Shown: positions 1-11,098 of the stretch, one piece after another
Numbering within the stretch: the stretch's first letter is position 1
How the letters are laid out: each line of letters opens with the position of its first letter
Assembly (NCBI RefSeq): GCF_014356525.2
Contig: NC_052516.1
Span: forward strand, 20,478,257 to 20,542,256
Direction: 5' to 3'
Origin: Nilaparvata lugens
Lineage: Eukaryota > Arthropoda > Insecta > Hemiptera > Delphacidae
Length of the DNA: 64,000 bases
Translations under genes and position numbers: made by a program
The notes under the pieces: generated by a model
Told to the model about the DNA's origin: nothing
Database searches by the model: none
Seen by the model: only the letters and a program-made list of their open reading frames with translations

Positions 1-254
1 CAAACAAAAACTTTTGAATTTAGAAAGATTGAATACCAAATTAAACAACAGAATTAACCTTCATTCAGCTCTTTAACTTGTCAAATAATGATGCTTTTCA
101 AAACTTTTGATCCGAAATTGAAAAACAAGCTTCAAGATACATGAAATTTTAATCAGTTATCTATACGTCTTCAATATTATCCATTATTCATTGATTTTTA
201 TAACTTATTCATATGGATGAAAATGACTAAGATATTTCAATTGTTCAAATGCTA

Positions 255-286
255 ATGAATTAATTACTATTATTAAACGAAAAACC
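255..286 (-). repeat. SINE 3' end in inverted orientation
   Basis: TATTATTAAACGAAAAACC is close to the reverse complement of the 3' tail of the neighbouring SINE body (GGATTTTCGTTTAATAATA). The two tails therefore face away from each other around a short spacer. Confidence 0.45.
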
Positions 287-307
287 AAATTTCGATTTTC
301 CATGTAG

Positions 308-400
308 AGGTTTACCCTGTTTTCAATATTTGCAGTAGCAGAAGTCTTCGGGGTGGATTACAGCATTTAATTGGGATTTTCGTTTAATAATAATAAATTA
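308..400 (+). repeat. 5'-truncated SINE 3' body
   Basis: This segment matches the 3' half of the SINE at 22,720-22,951, sharing TGCAGTAGCAGAAGTCTTC, GGTGGATTACAGCATTTA and GATTTTCGTTTAATAATAA. It lacks the tRNA-like head. It ends about 37 bases before the CNG exon acceptor, so it lies where the branch point and polypyrimidine tract of that intron would be expected. Confidence 0.7.
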
Positions 401-437
401 CTCATAATTTTTCATCAATATTGCATATTTTTGTTAG

Positions 438-823
438 GTTCTGGGCGTTCATGGACCGCACCGAGCGGCACACCAACTACCCGAATCTGTTCCGATCGAC
501 GAGTCTGATCCACTACCTGCTGGTGATCTTCCACTGGAACGGCTGTCTGTATCACATCGTCTACAAGAACAACGGCTTCGGCAGCAAGAACTGGGTGTTC
601 GGCGACAGTGAGTCGGCCGATGTCGTCAAGCAGTACCTGCAGAGCTACTACTGGTGCACGCTTGCACTGACCACCATTGGCGACCTGCCGCGACCTCGCA
701 GCAAAGGAGAGTATCTGTTTGTCATCCTGCAGCTGCTCTTTGGTCTCCTGCTGTTTGCCACTGTGTTGGGTCACGTGGCCAATATTGTCACCAGTGTCAG
801 CGCAGCCAGGAAGGAATTCCAGG
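438..823 (+). CDS. Internal exon of a cyclic nucleotide-gated cation channel (S4-S5 linker, S5, pore, S6)
   Basis: One 386-nt exon encodes the core of a CNG channel, a plasma-membrane cation channel opened by cAMP/cGMP in sensory and neural cells. Seen: an AG acceptor at 436-437 after a T-rich stretch and a GTGAGT donor at 824-829. The open frame between them starts with the last base of a split codon and ends on the first base of another. It reads from FMDRTERHTNYPNLFR (end of S4/linker) through an S5-like segment (LIHYLLVIFHWNGCLYHIVY), the pore helix and filter (YYWCTLALTTIGDLPRP), an S6-like segment (FVILQLLFGLLLFATVLGHV) and the start of the C-linker (AARKEFQ). TTIGD carries Asp where most alpha subunits have Glu, which may point to the insect CNG-like (Cngl) type; this assignment is from memory. 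S1-S4 and the cyclic-nucleotide-binding domain must lie on other exons outside the window or were not recognised. Confidence 0.92.
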
Positions 824-1235
824 GTGAGTTCTCGATCCTACAATCTTCTATTCCCATCTTTTGATGTTCTTTTTCACTATTCCATCACTTCATTTTTGTA
901 TTTCGTTCATACTGTGCATACTTCCTCCTTATTCTCAATTTCCATCTTACGATGTTATTCTTTACTACTCCATTACTTCACTCTTCGATTTCTCTGGTAC
1001 TGGAGAAACATACACTCGTACTCAATCTCACTTTCCATCTTTTGATGTTTTTTGATACTGTGCATGGGCCTACATTCCTTATTCTTGATTTCTATTCCAA
1101 TCGAATTTAATATTATTTATGCAATAAGCTGCGAACATTGGAAGCGTCAGATAAGTGATACTTAAAAATGCCTACAAAATTCTAAACTCAAGCAACATAA
1201 AAAAGCGAAAAATACAAAATGTGAAATGGAGGATT
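824..1235 (+). other. Start of the intron downstream of the CNG exon
   Basis: This begins with a consensus GTGAGT donor. It is T-rich with several near-copies of a CATCTT(A/T)(C/T)GATGTT phrase (about 856, 940 and 1035). The short ORFs here run through the donor and are not credible coding sequence. No following CNG exon was recognised anywhere in the window. Confidence 0.6.
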
Positions 1236-1519
1236 ATAGCATAGAGAAACAATAGCGTAAGTAGATATCCCATGATATAGGTCGTTTATGTCGCAACTTT
1301 TACTGTTATCTCAAGTCGATTACTGTTGATTATTGTCGAATTTTACTGTTTTGTTGGGGTAAGAGTGTATAAATGACACAATATGAGAGACTAACAATGT
1401 CACACAGCTTCACGAGAAAGAACTACATAAACTATCGACTTGAGATAACAATAAAACTTGCGACATAAAAGCACTATACCATGGGATATCTACTTACGCT
1501 ATTGTTCCTCTATGATTAT
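1236..1519. mobile_element. MITE with terminal inverted repeats of about 85 bp
   Basis: The left arm begins TATAGCATAGAGAAACAATA and continues GCGTAAGTAGATATCCCATG. The right arm is its inverse, ending CATGGGATATCTACTTACGC then TATTGTTCCTCTATGATTATA. The arms also share TATGTCGCAA and TATCTCAAGTCGAT further in. There is no coding capacity. It is related by its ends (CATAGAGAAA and ATATCCCA) to the outer MITE at 7,099-7,811. Confidence 0.8.
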
Positions 1520-2592
1520 AGTTTGTGGAAAATTAGTTGCGACTTGGTCCTCCATCCGAGGAAATGCCGACTACTTTTGACATTAATTGAAAAGTTTTTT
1601 ATTTAAATTATTTCTGAGAAAATATCTAGCTTTCACCACCCACTTATCTTTTGAAACAAAAACGTTTCTAGCATGTCGAAAATTTCATGCTTTCTGCTCG
1701 AAATGTCTTGACATTAATAAGCATAATCATTGATTGGAAAATTACTATAGGTCGGATGAAAATGATCCAGATACCAATAAACAGGAGACACTCTCCTCGT
1801 TATTTTGATATGAGATTCTCACTCATTACGACATAATATTATAAATAATTCTGAGAGAAGATTATTCAAAATGAGACATATTTTTCGCAATGTTTTGAAT
1901 TTAATCAAAAAAATCCTGACACTTTTCCAGCACTACTATAGAATCGGAGATGATATTCTACATACAATTTGGTGTTTGAATTAGAAATTTTAGAAAGTTG
2001 CGATTTTAGACGATTTGGCAACGCTGTTATTTCTTCGGATAGAGAGCCAAGTTTCGACATATTATATTCAGACTATAGTTCCCATTTATCGATAATTCCA
2101 TGCATCCTTGAGATGAACGGCTCCCCTCAGTAAAAATGATTTTTTTTCTTTAAATAATGTTAGGAATCTGGCAATTTTTTCAACTTGAGGAGAGTTGACG
2201 ATTGAATATCTTCAACTCACCATGGTTTGGCCCTTTTTCAAAAAAGGCTAGTCTATGTCTCGGGTAAGCCAACATCGAGTTAGTATTGTAGGGATGATCA
2301 AGCATAGCATATGAGAACAGACTCCAATTCTTACCCACATACCCCGGCATCTTAATAAAATACTAGAATGACAGGGTCAAAAATCCCTCTCTCAAAAAAA
2401 AACCATCATGATGTTTAGAATCAGCTATATCCTCAGAGATTTCTTCTGCTTCATGGAAACAACGCCAAGGAGAGTGTCAAAGCCATACCAGAATATCAAA
2501 CTGTAGCGAATGACATACATGAGCTGATAGCCTGGGTAGATCGTTACAGCAGGGATTTGACGCCACTGCTCAACTAACATAGGCCTACACTT
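1520..2592. other. No recognisable feature
   Basis: AT-rich sequence without a convincing ORF, RNA gene or repeat end visible by eye. It is presumed intronic or intergenic. Confidence 0.4.
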
Positions 2593-3302
2593 TAAGGTGC
2601 GTAAAGACTTACACTCTGGTCCACAAACAAACGTTACACGAGCAGATCACAAGATGATCGCAAGTCGAGCAAGAGTAGAACGCGAACAGAGCGCTTAAAA
2701 GAGAGTGAGCTTGGCAATTTCCTAGGGGGAATTAACCATAATTTATTGTGCATACGCGGTTAACGTTTTTTTTTTTTTTTTTTTTTGATCAGTTACGATC
2801 TCTATGTTAGCATATTAAAATATCAAAAGTATTAATTAATTATTAAATCATAGAAATCGAATAATGTAAAATGATAAAAACATTTTTAATGATAAGTACC
2901 AGCATATTATAATTTAGGAGAAAGAAGCCAAACTCCTAACCACGCCTTTCACCTTTCAAAACATTGACAGACATAACCTTTTTTATAATAACACATCAAC
3001 ATAAATGCAACAAACATAATAACTATCATCAATCTATTACATAAACATAATTAATAAACATAATGTATTATTAGGCTATCCAGCAATCCCCTAGTCAGAA
3101 TATTTTATTTAGTTGTATCACCCGATCAGCTGGATTGAACGTTTCACATTTGTGAGGTTAGGTTGTAGCAAAGTCAACAATACGACAAGCGCGCGATCAT
3201 CCTTCGAACATATTGCAAACCTCTAGCGAACCCTTGCGTTACATCTCGCGTAACGTTCATGATTGGAGCGTGTGCGGAGCGCGTATATCTGTACGCACCT
3301 TA
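2593..3302. mobile_element. Non-autonomous DNA element with TAAGGTGCGTA ends
   Basis: The left end TAAGGTGCGTAAAGACTTAC is mirrored by the right end GTACGCACCTTA, preceded by a GC-richer stretch with CGCGTAACGTTCATGATTGG and GCGCGTATATCTGTACGCAC. The same TIR motif bounds the small palindromic MITE at 12,256-12,427. The interior is AT-rich, has a run of about 22 T residues near 2,766, and carries no ORF. Confidence 0.65.
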
Positions 3303-3869
3303 TCACATTACACTCACTAACACTCTAGCCTACACTAACATACTTCACTAACAGATACTTGCAGATACACTGCGTAGAGATGCTGCACTAGCTCATCCCA
3401 TCTCAAGTAGCTCCCGAGAAACCCCCATTCCTTTTCTCTCAGCATCGATGTATTTGATTATTTACTTGTTGGCTCATATATTTTCTCATTTATTTGTTTG
3501 TTCTGTTCCTATGATAATGAACTGAGACTTCTATGAGTTCTTCAATTGACTATGAATCGGAACGATTCAGACTCCATTCTATTACAATGGGCTCTTTTGT
3601 CGCTGAAACTTTTTCAAATTGAGCCCTCTCTTCCACATTTCTTTTTTGTAATCATAATTTCTACAGAAAAAGCAACCCCGATCCTGTAGCCTTTAATTTG
3701 TAAAATGGAAAACTCGGAAAAGAAACTAGCTTAATTGAATTATGGGTGAAGGAAAGCAATATAACTCCGATGGTCTCGAAGGAACATCATCAATAATCAT
3801 CCCAATCTTTACAACCTGATCTGATCATTTGATTCGTTTGAAAATAGTCAAGATTATATCTATGATCTC

Positions 3870-4498
3870 TTAACCCTAAAGAGACAAACTGGGGTGTTTC
3901 ACACCCCAGGGATTTTTTCTTCTGTTCTGCAGTTGACAATAACAAACAGATGGGAAATTTTTCCCAGTCTAAATTAGGTTTGTAGCATTGTCAACTGCTC
4001 TCCACCACTCTCAGTCAGTAAAAGCATTCTACAAGGTCACCAGCTCATCTTGTTCTTCGTTTGGAGTGTCTTTTACGTAGGACTTTATCAAATACTTTAA
4101 TGACAGAGATTCACTTGTATTGACCACTACGAATGTGGTATGGGATGATGGATCAGAGTGGAATAAATGCTATGATTCTCTACAACTTGAGGTTCAGAAC
4201 AATAAAATGAAGAGACGTGAGTTTTTGATGAAGTTGTCATTGGCAATGATCAAGCCAAGCCATTCCTTCAAACCAGATTAGGAGCTCCAACACTCAGGCG
4301 GAACATACGCCAAACATTCTAAAATTAGAATAAATATTGATAAGCAGTGCTTTACTTTCGATTTCTGTATGCACTTACAACAAAAATGATTAAGAAATGA
4401 TAAATCATGGGCTGAGAACTTGTTTTCTCTATATTTTCCAAAGAAACATGCAACATTAAATTGGGGTGTTCAACACCCCAGTGTGTCCACTGTGTTAA
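3870..4498 (+). mobile_element. piggyBac-like element, internally deleted, with TTAA target duplication
   Basis: TTAA occurs at 3870-3873 and at 4495-4498. Inside them the ends are CCCTAAAGAGACAAACTGGG and, inverted, CCCCAGTGTGTCCACTGTG. Both ends carry a GGGGTGTT(T/G)(C/A)ACACCCC hairpin next to the TIR. A TTAA duplication with such ends is the hallmark of piggyBac. At about 4105-4281 a + strand frame reads VVWDDGSEWNKCYDSL, then KRREFLMKLSLAMIKP, and stops. This resembles the end of a piggyBac transposase before its C-terminal cysteine-rich part. The catalytic DDE/D core is missing, so the copy is non-autonomous. Confidence 0.75.
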
Positions 4499-6705
4499 CA
4501 TGAAGTAAGTGAGTCTCTGGAGAGTTCAATCCCTTAATCATCTGAATTCCCTAGATTACCATATGACAATTTAGTATCTTTTTCATGAACTTTCTGTGTT
4601 CAGATTACTTTGCTCTTTCCAATTATTCATCTCAATTTTTAAACTTTTTATTACTTTTACTTCTAATAAGCTCTTCAATTTCAAAAATCTTAACCTAGAT
4701 TTCTTATGAATCTTATTCCTTTCCTAGGTGAGAGATTTATATTTTCTCAATAAAAAAATGCTTAGATAACAAAATGCTTATCACAATATAGAATAGAATA
4801 GAATATACCATATAATGTCACTTTTCAGTAGCCTATATTCTTCATTTGTAACTAACCAATTATGTTTGAGATATTACAAAATGTGTAACAATTAGCTGAA
4901 TGCACCAGTATTTTTGAATGTTTGCAAGTGAATTCATGCGATTCTCATTCCACTTCATTGAGGTTTTCCAGTTAGAAGTGTGCCTAGTTGAAACCCTTGA
5001 AAAGTAGGCATTTCAAATTTCTCCGGCTTCCTAGCTCGATGAATAGCAGCTACGAATTTGTAAAGATCCACTAAGTGCAAAAATACCGCGAAAAATAAAG
5101 TCCTAAATCCAAATCAAGTTGAAAGTTTATCAGTGGGGGAGAGAAGCTGGGTGCAAAGTTAAGTGCGAAGTTCTTAATGACAGTATGAAATTGATTATTA
5201 CTTTCAAAATTTCGCGCCACTCTTAAGAGCTGCCTTTTTCGAGCCAGTAATGTCAGCATGCATTAGAAAAGTTTGTGTGTTTGAAATGGTGCTGGAACAC
5301 TCCCCCCACCCCTGCTGCTTGTCTGACCCCTCCTCCCCCAACGGTCACCCTTATTCACACTCTAATGAAAGCTTTAAAACTTCTTTTAACGTTTAAAGGA
5401 TTAGAACTGGCTAATTTGGGTTGGAAAATGATAGTATGATACCCTGAAACTTCTTTTCCTCAACAAGAATAATTAAAAATCACGTTCTGTTTGGTAAAGG
5501 GTACTGGTGCAAAAGCAGAGTATCCCTTATCATATTATGAATGTGTGGAAAATAATTTAATCTGATTTCCTCATCCAATTTTGAAGGCTGAAGCAATACC
5601 TTCACAAACATTACTCTTATCAATTATTCTCATTAGGATCTAACTTGGTGCTATAATAAAAAAAGGAATGAAAAAAAGGGATGCTGGTTAATGTTTGATA
5701 GAAGGTACAAACTATTCGGATGATAAGATGAAGTGTGTAACTTATTTCTCTCACTGAGATATTTCTACAAAACTTGATTGAAAAAAAGGTCACTTGGTTA
5801 GCGGGTAATTGACCTTGGTTGCGGTGACGTTTGAATAAGCCTTGTGGGAGTGGCTTGTGTACAGGCCAATGACAGACGTTCATCTCAATAGAAATCGTTA
5901 GTTCCAACGAATAGAAATATTTCAACTAACGACCATATCACTTTTTCATTAATATATATTTTGCTGATATGTGGGCTACTCAGTTTTATTGACTTTTTTC
6001 TTTAGGGCTACTCTTAAATATAAAAAAACATTAGAAATCTAAGTAACCTTTTAAAATTGTTTAATCACATAAAATAGTGATTGAATAATTTTGAAAGGGA
6101 GATCAGATTTATAATTTCCATTCATATTTAGTTTTAGTTTACAATAGATTGACAATGATATAACAACCTAATCTGTAATTCCATTATTTTAAAAAGATTC
6201 ATGGTTAATAAATTATAAGTATTTTTAGCTTTCACTCAGGACAAATAAGAATCTCAAATAAATTTGAAAAGTAGACATACTAAATGATTCCAATAACAGC
6301 TTGACAGAATTTTTACGTGAATATGTTACTGGGATATTAATTCCTCTTAGTTTTCATGAGGCTGAGAATCATAGGCTTTAAAAGAAACTTATTGTGTCAA
6401 TAGAAGAAAAAATAGAAAAAATCGATTTTTGAACTATTAATCCTGAAAAATCACTTGATTTTTTCGAAAATTCTCTTTGAAATAAATATGTTACGAGAGA
6501 ATCAATTTCTTACAAATTATTATAATGTTCCAAAACGTAAACTTAAGTTCAGCTAAGCACAAGATTACAATTTTTTCTCTCCTCATCATTTAGATGATGT
6601 ACTTATTGTATAAATCAACAAAGAATAAAGCTCACTATTCAAGTTCAGCTTTGGCAACTTTTCTACCGGGAAATGTTGAAGCATCAGCAGCGAATTAAAA
6701 TGATG
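4499..6705. other. AT-rich DNA without a supported gene
   Basis: No long or conserved ORF is present. The ORFs near 5,071-5,259 and 5,620-5,925 (minus) are unlike any family I know. Around 6,127-6,175 the phrase TTTAGTTTTAGTTTACAATA followed by GATTGACAATG resembles one TIR of the element at 54,497-55,020, so a decayed single end may be present. Confidence 0.4.
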
Positions 6706-6706
6706 T

Positions 6707-6781
6707 ACTGTCAGCATTTCTCATATAATAATATCAATACTACTCATTCAAATAATGCTGACATTTCTGAGTGAATTCTAC
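6707..6781. mobile_element. Copy of the ~95-bp TGTCAGCATT MITE family
   Basis: CTGTCAGCATTTCTCATATA at the left is matched by ATTCAAATAATGCTGACATT and GAGTGAATTCTA at the right. This is the palindromic layout seen in many other places in this window (for example 9,192, 11,509 and 15,563). Confidence 0.6.
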
Positions 6782-7098
6782 TTTTGAAGCCACTTCAAAG
6801 CAGCATGCTCTCCAAATGTCCCATTCAACTCGAATTGCATATGCTGGTCCAATAAAGGGATTAGTTGGCCAATCATCATGTGACAGACAATACGCGGAAC
6901 TTTGTCCACTTTTGCAACAACAAAAAAACGCTTTAGCACTGTTACAACATGTGCGTGCGAGAGATTGAATCGATTGAAACGAACTTTGTTCTTGAATAGA
7001 GTATGGAAGGTGCAGTATATGGAGCACATTTGAAATATTAGTATTTGCTGTTTGTAAAGGTGAAACATATCACAACAATGTCAATGTAATTATGAGTA

Positions 7099-7811
7099 TT
7101 ACCATAGAGAAAATATGGCATGAGAAATATATCCCAAGGTATAGGGTGTCAATGTTCCAAATTTCACTGTTAACTCAATTGATAGTCCTATAGTATTAAT
7201 TTGGAGGAAAAATAGCACAAGGAGTACCCTATTATTTTATCTACCAATGTTATTACATTAGTGTCATCTGCATTGTAAATAAATAAAAATAAAAATAAAT
7301 AGTGAGGTCCACATTATAATGGCAGTGATTGATTAGCAATGGTATTGCTATCCTTGTCTATCATTCAACAAAGCGGATAGCGCTATCTTTTTCTTGCTTT
7401 GCTCTGTTGGCAAATCGTCTGTTAACAATGTAGAATTAATAATTGATTAACAAAATGCTTAATAAAATATATTTAATTATTTTAAACGAGAATGAACACT
7501 TAATATCACTTCAATAGACCTGTATCAGCTACCGTCTATGGAAGGCATTGACGAGACAGAGTATCGGCAACGTTGCTCTCCTATATTTCTCCACTGCCAT
7601 TGTAACGTGGACCTCATTATAGTAGTTGTTTTTCGTGGAGCTATGTGACGCTGGTAGTCTCTCATACTGTACCGTTATTACACTCTCACCCCAACAAAAC
7701 AGTAATGATAGACAATATTCGGCTTCAGTTAACGAGAAATCGGCTTCAAATTTGGAACATAAACAACTTATACCAAGGATATCCTCTTGTGGTATCTTTT
7801 CTCTATGGTAT
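7099..7811. mobile_element. Outer MITE, interrupted by another MITE
   Basis: The left TIR (TTACCATAGAGAAAATATGG, then ATATCCCAAGGTATAGGGTG and ATGTTCCAAATTT) pairs with the right arm (AAATTTGGAACATAAACAAC, TTATACCAAGGATATCC, TCTCTATGGTATT). The element at 7,299-7,622 sits inside it, just after a TGTAAATAAATAAAAATAAA run that itself looks like a retroposon A-rich tail. Confidence 0.7.
7299..7622. mobile_element. Inner MITE with ATAGTGAGGTCCAC ends
   Basis: ATAGTGAGGTCCACATTATA with ATGGCAGTG at the left is mirrored by CACTGCCATTGTAACGTGGA and CCTCATTATAG at the right. Two further left ends of this family lie at 18,667 and 18,718. There is no coding capacity. Confidence 0.8.
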
Positions 7812-8645
7812 TAAATAATACTGTATGGTTATTGGGTTGTTTATTTGTTTCGGTATAACGTATGGAAACCTATATGGCGTATATAGTTTTAGTTTTATAC
7901 AATATTATAGTAAGGTATGAATGTTATTGATCAATAGAGTAGTGTAATTCCTTTTGCACATAGGTCTCTTAAATTTGACTGTCATATAATTACGTCATCC
8001 GAATCGTTCATTGCTGTTTTTCGTGTATTTAGTCCAATCCAACTAATGCTAACAGTTAATACTGCACCTCAGAGATACAGGAGCGTGAATCCATTTCTTG
8101 ACAAAATCATGCGGGTCTTGTTTAGTTTTTCAAACTCTATAGATTCATGATAACGTAAGTCCCCTGCAGTTGATTGTTTTGAAGATAGCCAGAGCTGAAA
8201 GAGCGTAAGTCAAGTAAGCATTAAAACTGAAACAACGTGAGTCCAATAATTCACAAGTAACCAGTAAGTGTAATGCTGATTCGACTTAATATGCTCTTTT
8301 AGCCCCGGCTGGGAGAGAAATACTTTATGGGCTCTCCTGTGAAATCAGCCATTTGAGACTTTCACCCTTCTAACTCTGAGGTACAGAATAGTGGATGACT
8401 TTGTTTAACCACGGTTAAATTTGATAGACTTTAGAGTAACCAAGATTGAACCAGCCTCACTGGACTTCCATTCAAATCTCAGCATCTACATTGTTATCAA
8501 CGCATATAAAATGTTTTACATTTTGACAGAGCCATTTAACTGGCAAGCATGACATTCTCATAATATTGTTAGATTTTATTATTATTATGACAGCACTTCT
8601 TACAGTGTAAATAATGTTATTTATGTTCATTTTCTTCCCTCACGC

Positions 8646-8647
<2 letters not shown>

Positions 8648-8680
<33 letters not shown>

Positions 8681-8708
8681 TATATATATATTATATATAT
8701 ATATATAT
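8648..8708. repeat. (TA)n microsatellite
   Basis: Runs of TA broken by two TAATAT interruptions. The downstream MITE appears to have landed at the edge of this tract. Confidence 0.9.
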
Positions 8709-9122
8709 CTGTAGCTTGGTGCAAGAACTACTTAACTACTTATGTCAAAATATCAACTTTCTCACAAATCAGCTTGAAAGTTCACCTTGTATTTTCGAAC
8801 TACAGCATTTCGATACAAAAATGCGAGTGCTAGAAGTGCAGAAGTCGACATTGGTAGTTCTGGCACGGAGTATGAATGACAATCTAAACACATATGTCTT
8901 CATTGGTAGTTTTCGCACTCTGAGAGTGGAATAAGTGGATTAGTTAATAAGTTGAATAAATCATGACATTGGTAGTATAAATGTTATAACTTTTTATTGC
9001 TTTGAGATAGGACATTGGCACTTCTGGAACTAGAAATAATCGATATTAGTTATGTATTAGTGTATTAAACTCATTTTTGAAAAAAATTGACATTTGTATT
9101 TTTTGCACCAAGCCACAGATAT
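8706..9122. mobile_element. Short-TIR element inserted at a (TA)n tract
   Basis: The left end ATCTGTAGCTTGGTGCAA and right end TTGCACCAAGCCACAGAT are inverted copies bounding about 415 bp. The interior repeats ACATTGGTAGT(T/A) several times (about 8848, 8902 and 8966). The ORF running through the microsatellite into this element is a by-product. Confidence 0.7.
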
Positions 9123-9191
9123 AACGCATATAAACTTCTAATGTAGAAGTGAAAACATACAAACTTCTAATGTTGAGACTAATGTAGTTGA

Positions 9192-9287
9192 TATAGTGAG
9201 ATTCACACCAAACTGACAGAATTCATTTCAAATAGCATCAATTCTTCCCATTCAAGCAATTCTGACAGTTGAAAGTGGATCTCCATA
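9192..9287. mobile_element. Copy of the ~95-bp TGTCAGCATT MITE family
   Basis: TATAGTGAGATTCACACCAA with ACTGACAGAATT at the left is mirrored by AATTCTGACAGTTGAAAGTG and GATCTCCATAG at the right. It abuts a second copy (9,284-9,364), the two sharing a boundary. Confidence 0.75.
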
Positions 9288-9364
9288 GACTGTCAGAATT
9301 CCTTATAAATATAACATCAACGCATCCTATCCAATCAATGCTGACATTTAAAAGTGGATCTCAA
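9284..9364. mobile_element. Second, adjacent copy of the ~95-bp MITE family
   Basis: It starts in the last bases of the previous copy (CATAGACTGTCAGAATT) and ends AATGCTGACATTTAAAAGTG then GATCTCA. The copies are head-to-tail, as if one inserted at the end of the other. Confidence 0.65.
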
Positions 9365-9824
9365 CAAAACCAAATCTATTATCCCTCTCAAACCCCGACT
9401 CTCTCTTTACAACAGTATTCTTTCTCCCTCAACCAGTTTCTCTTTCTTTTCGTTTTCCATCAATTTCTCTTTCCGAGTCCCACTTGAACCATTACTCTCA
9501 GTTTGTCAAAGTGAAAGAGTGAAAAGTTGGGCAATATCATATACCAATTGAGAGCTACAGATAGACCTATATGTAGCCAGACAAAAATATCTATTATCTC
9601 GGAGATATATAGATAGAATTGAAGATATAAATTTATATATTCTCTAGAAATATATAGCTTAGTTGGATCTACATGCTGCTGGGGGCAAAAGCATATATTA
9701 TATACTTACACAAAGATAATATATAGATAGATTTATATACATGAGAGTAGATATAGAGCTTTGGAGAGTATTTTTCACCCCGTTTGATAAATTGAAACGT
9801 TTGACAGTTGCGTAATGCTCTCCT

Positions 9825-9911
9825 ACATAGAAAGATTCACCTTCCTCTGTCAGCATTCTTTATGCATATAATATGTATGCTCCCAATTCATACAATGTTG
9901 ACAGGATCTCA
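9825..9911. mobile_element. Copy of the ~95-bp MITE family
   Basis: CATAGAAAGATTCACCTTCC with TCTGTCAGCATTC at the left is mirrored by TCATACAATGTTGACAGGAT and CTC at the right. Confidence 0.65.
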
Positions 9912-10636
9912 AAATAGCTTTGCGCATACGATCAAAGACACACACAGTTCATTGTGGATGAATAATTGATAAAAGTTATCCAGGGTTTTACGTAGTAAAA
10001 GCCCTAATCCACCCCGTATAGAAAGAGAGCGATGTATTTAGTACCGTACACTATCCATCTGTACCACTCAATATGAGCCTGAGTGCCTATTAATAGCCCA
10101 TGTATTTTTTTTACTGTCGTATTTATTTTTGGGTGCAAGTATATTGACAAATGCGGTTGGAGACCTTTGAACCATGGCAATGAAGAGTATGAACAGTAAA
10201 AAAATCTGTAGTTCATGGTTTTAGATGTTTTTTTTTATGTGTAAAAAGCATGGGATGTCTCAAACATTTTAGATTTATTCATTCATTTACAACAGTATGA
10301 GAGTTCACGGTAAAATCCCAAAAATTGATCCCCAATAATGAAAGTTACAATAAACGTAATAGAAAGAAAATGAAATGATTGAGAGAAAATAAATACAATG
10401 AAAAAACTATTCTCAATCAATGAAAAAAATTCAAGAAACTAGATAAACTGAGATACTGAATGAATATCTCCAGAATACTTCTTATCATATTTATACAAAT
10501 AATTTGGTCACATCAACTGTAAAGAATAGCCTATATTATTAATTATAGTGAGGAATGTTTGAAATCATGGCTGAAGCACAAGATTTATTTTTCTAGCCAC
10601 GCCAATTATTTAACAAAATAGCTATTTATGTATTAA

Positions 10637-10732
10637 AGAGCGTAATGCGCGACTTTATCGCTCGCGCAAAACAGTTATCACGCGACGCGAAGCGGAGCGA
10701 TAAAGAGCAATAAAGAAGCATTACGCGCGAAT
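10637..10732. repeat. Small CpG-rich palindromic element
   Basis: GAGCGTAATGCGCGAC followed by TTTATCGCTCGCG is mirrored by GCGGAGCGATAAAGAGC and GCATTACGCGCGAAT. Its CpG-rich composition is unlike the AT-rich surroundings. Just beyond, TTTTTTCTACAACTG (about 10,744) is inverted at about 11,015 (CAGTTGTAGAAAAAA), so a larger element of about 290 bp may follow. Confidence 0.5.
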
Positions 10733-11066
10733 TACATACAAAATTTTTTCTACAACTGTCCAAACCTGTTAAATTACTTATATCGGCGGAGTTACAATTA
10801 CCGACTTTTTAGGGTAAGATCTGACCTTTTGGCGAGCCGCTTACCATCAGCTGATTGGCGAGCGTAAAGAAACTCTTCTGCGAATGATTTGCGAGCGTAA
10901 AGAAAATTTACTGCGCATGCGCGGATGGTTAGCGAGCGAAAAAGAAGATTCTCCTCAGAAATAAGCTGTATTACGAGGAGAATTGAGTATGTGAATTCTT
11001 TTTTTACGCGCAGTTGTAGAAAAAAAATATTTATTTGTTTATCTTCTTGTAACACTGTTGTTAATT

Positions 11067-11098
11067 AGTGAATAAATTTGATTTGATTCGATATTGAA
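11067..11098 (+). repeat. Retroposon 3' tail
   Basis: GTGAATAAATTTGATTTGAT followed by TCGATATTGAAG is an AATAAA signal running into a short tandem GATTT tail, typical of non-LTR element or SINE 3' ends. No coding part precedes it. Confidence 0.4.

Noticed and set aside
415..774. 119-codon minus-strand ORF over the CNG exon
   Set aside because: It is the antisense shadow of the exon. The plus-strand translation is conserved and has splice sites; the minus one has neither.
6740..7068. Overlapping minus-strand ORFs of about 95 codons and a plus-strand ORF
   Set aside because: Both minus frames look moderately protein-like but match no family I know, and the right end overlaps a MITE. Not enough to call a gene.
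8614..8934. 106-codon ORF with Ile-Tyr repeats
   Set aside because: It crosses a (TA)n microsatellite and a MITE end, so it is not a gene.
9560..9780. Cluster of ATATATAGATAGA phrases as a possible element
   Set aside because: Simple AT-rich drift; no defined ends or second copy.
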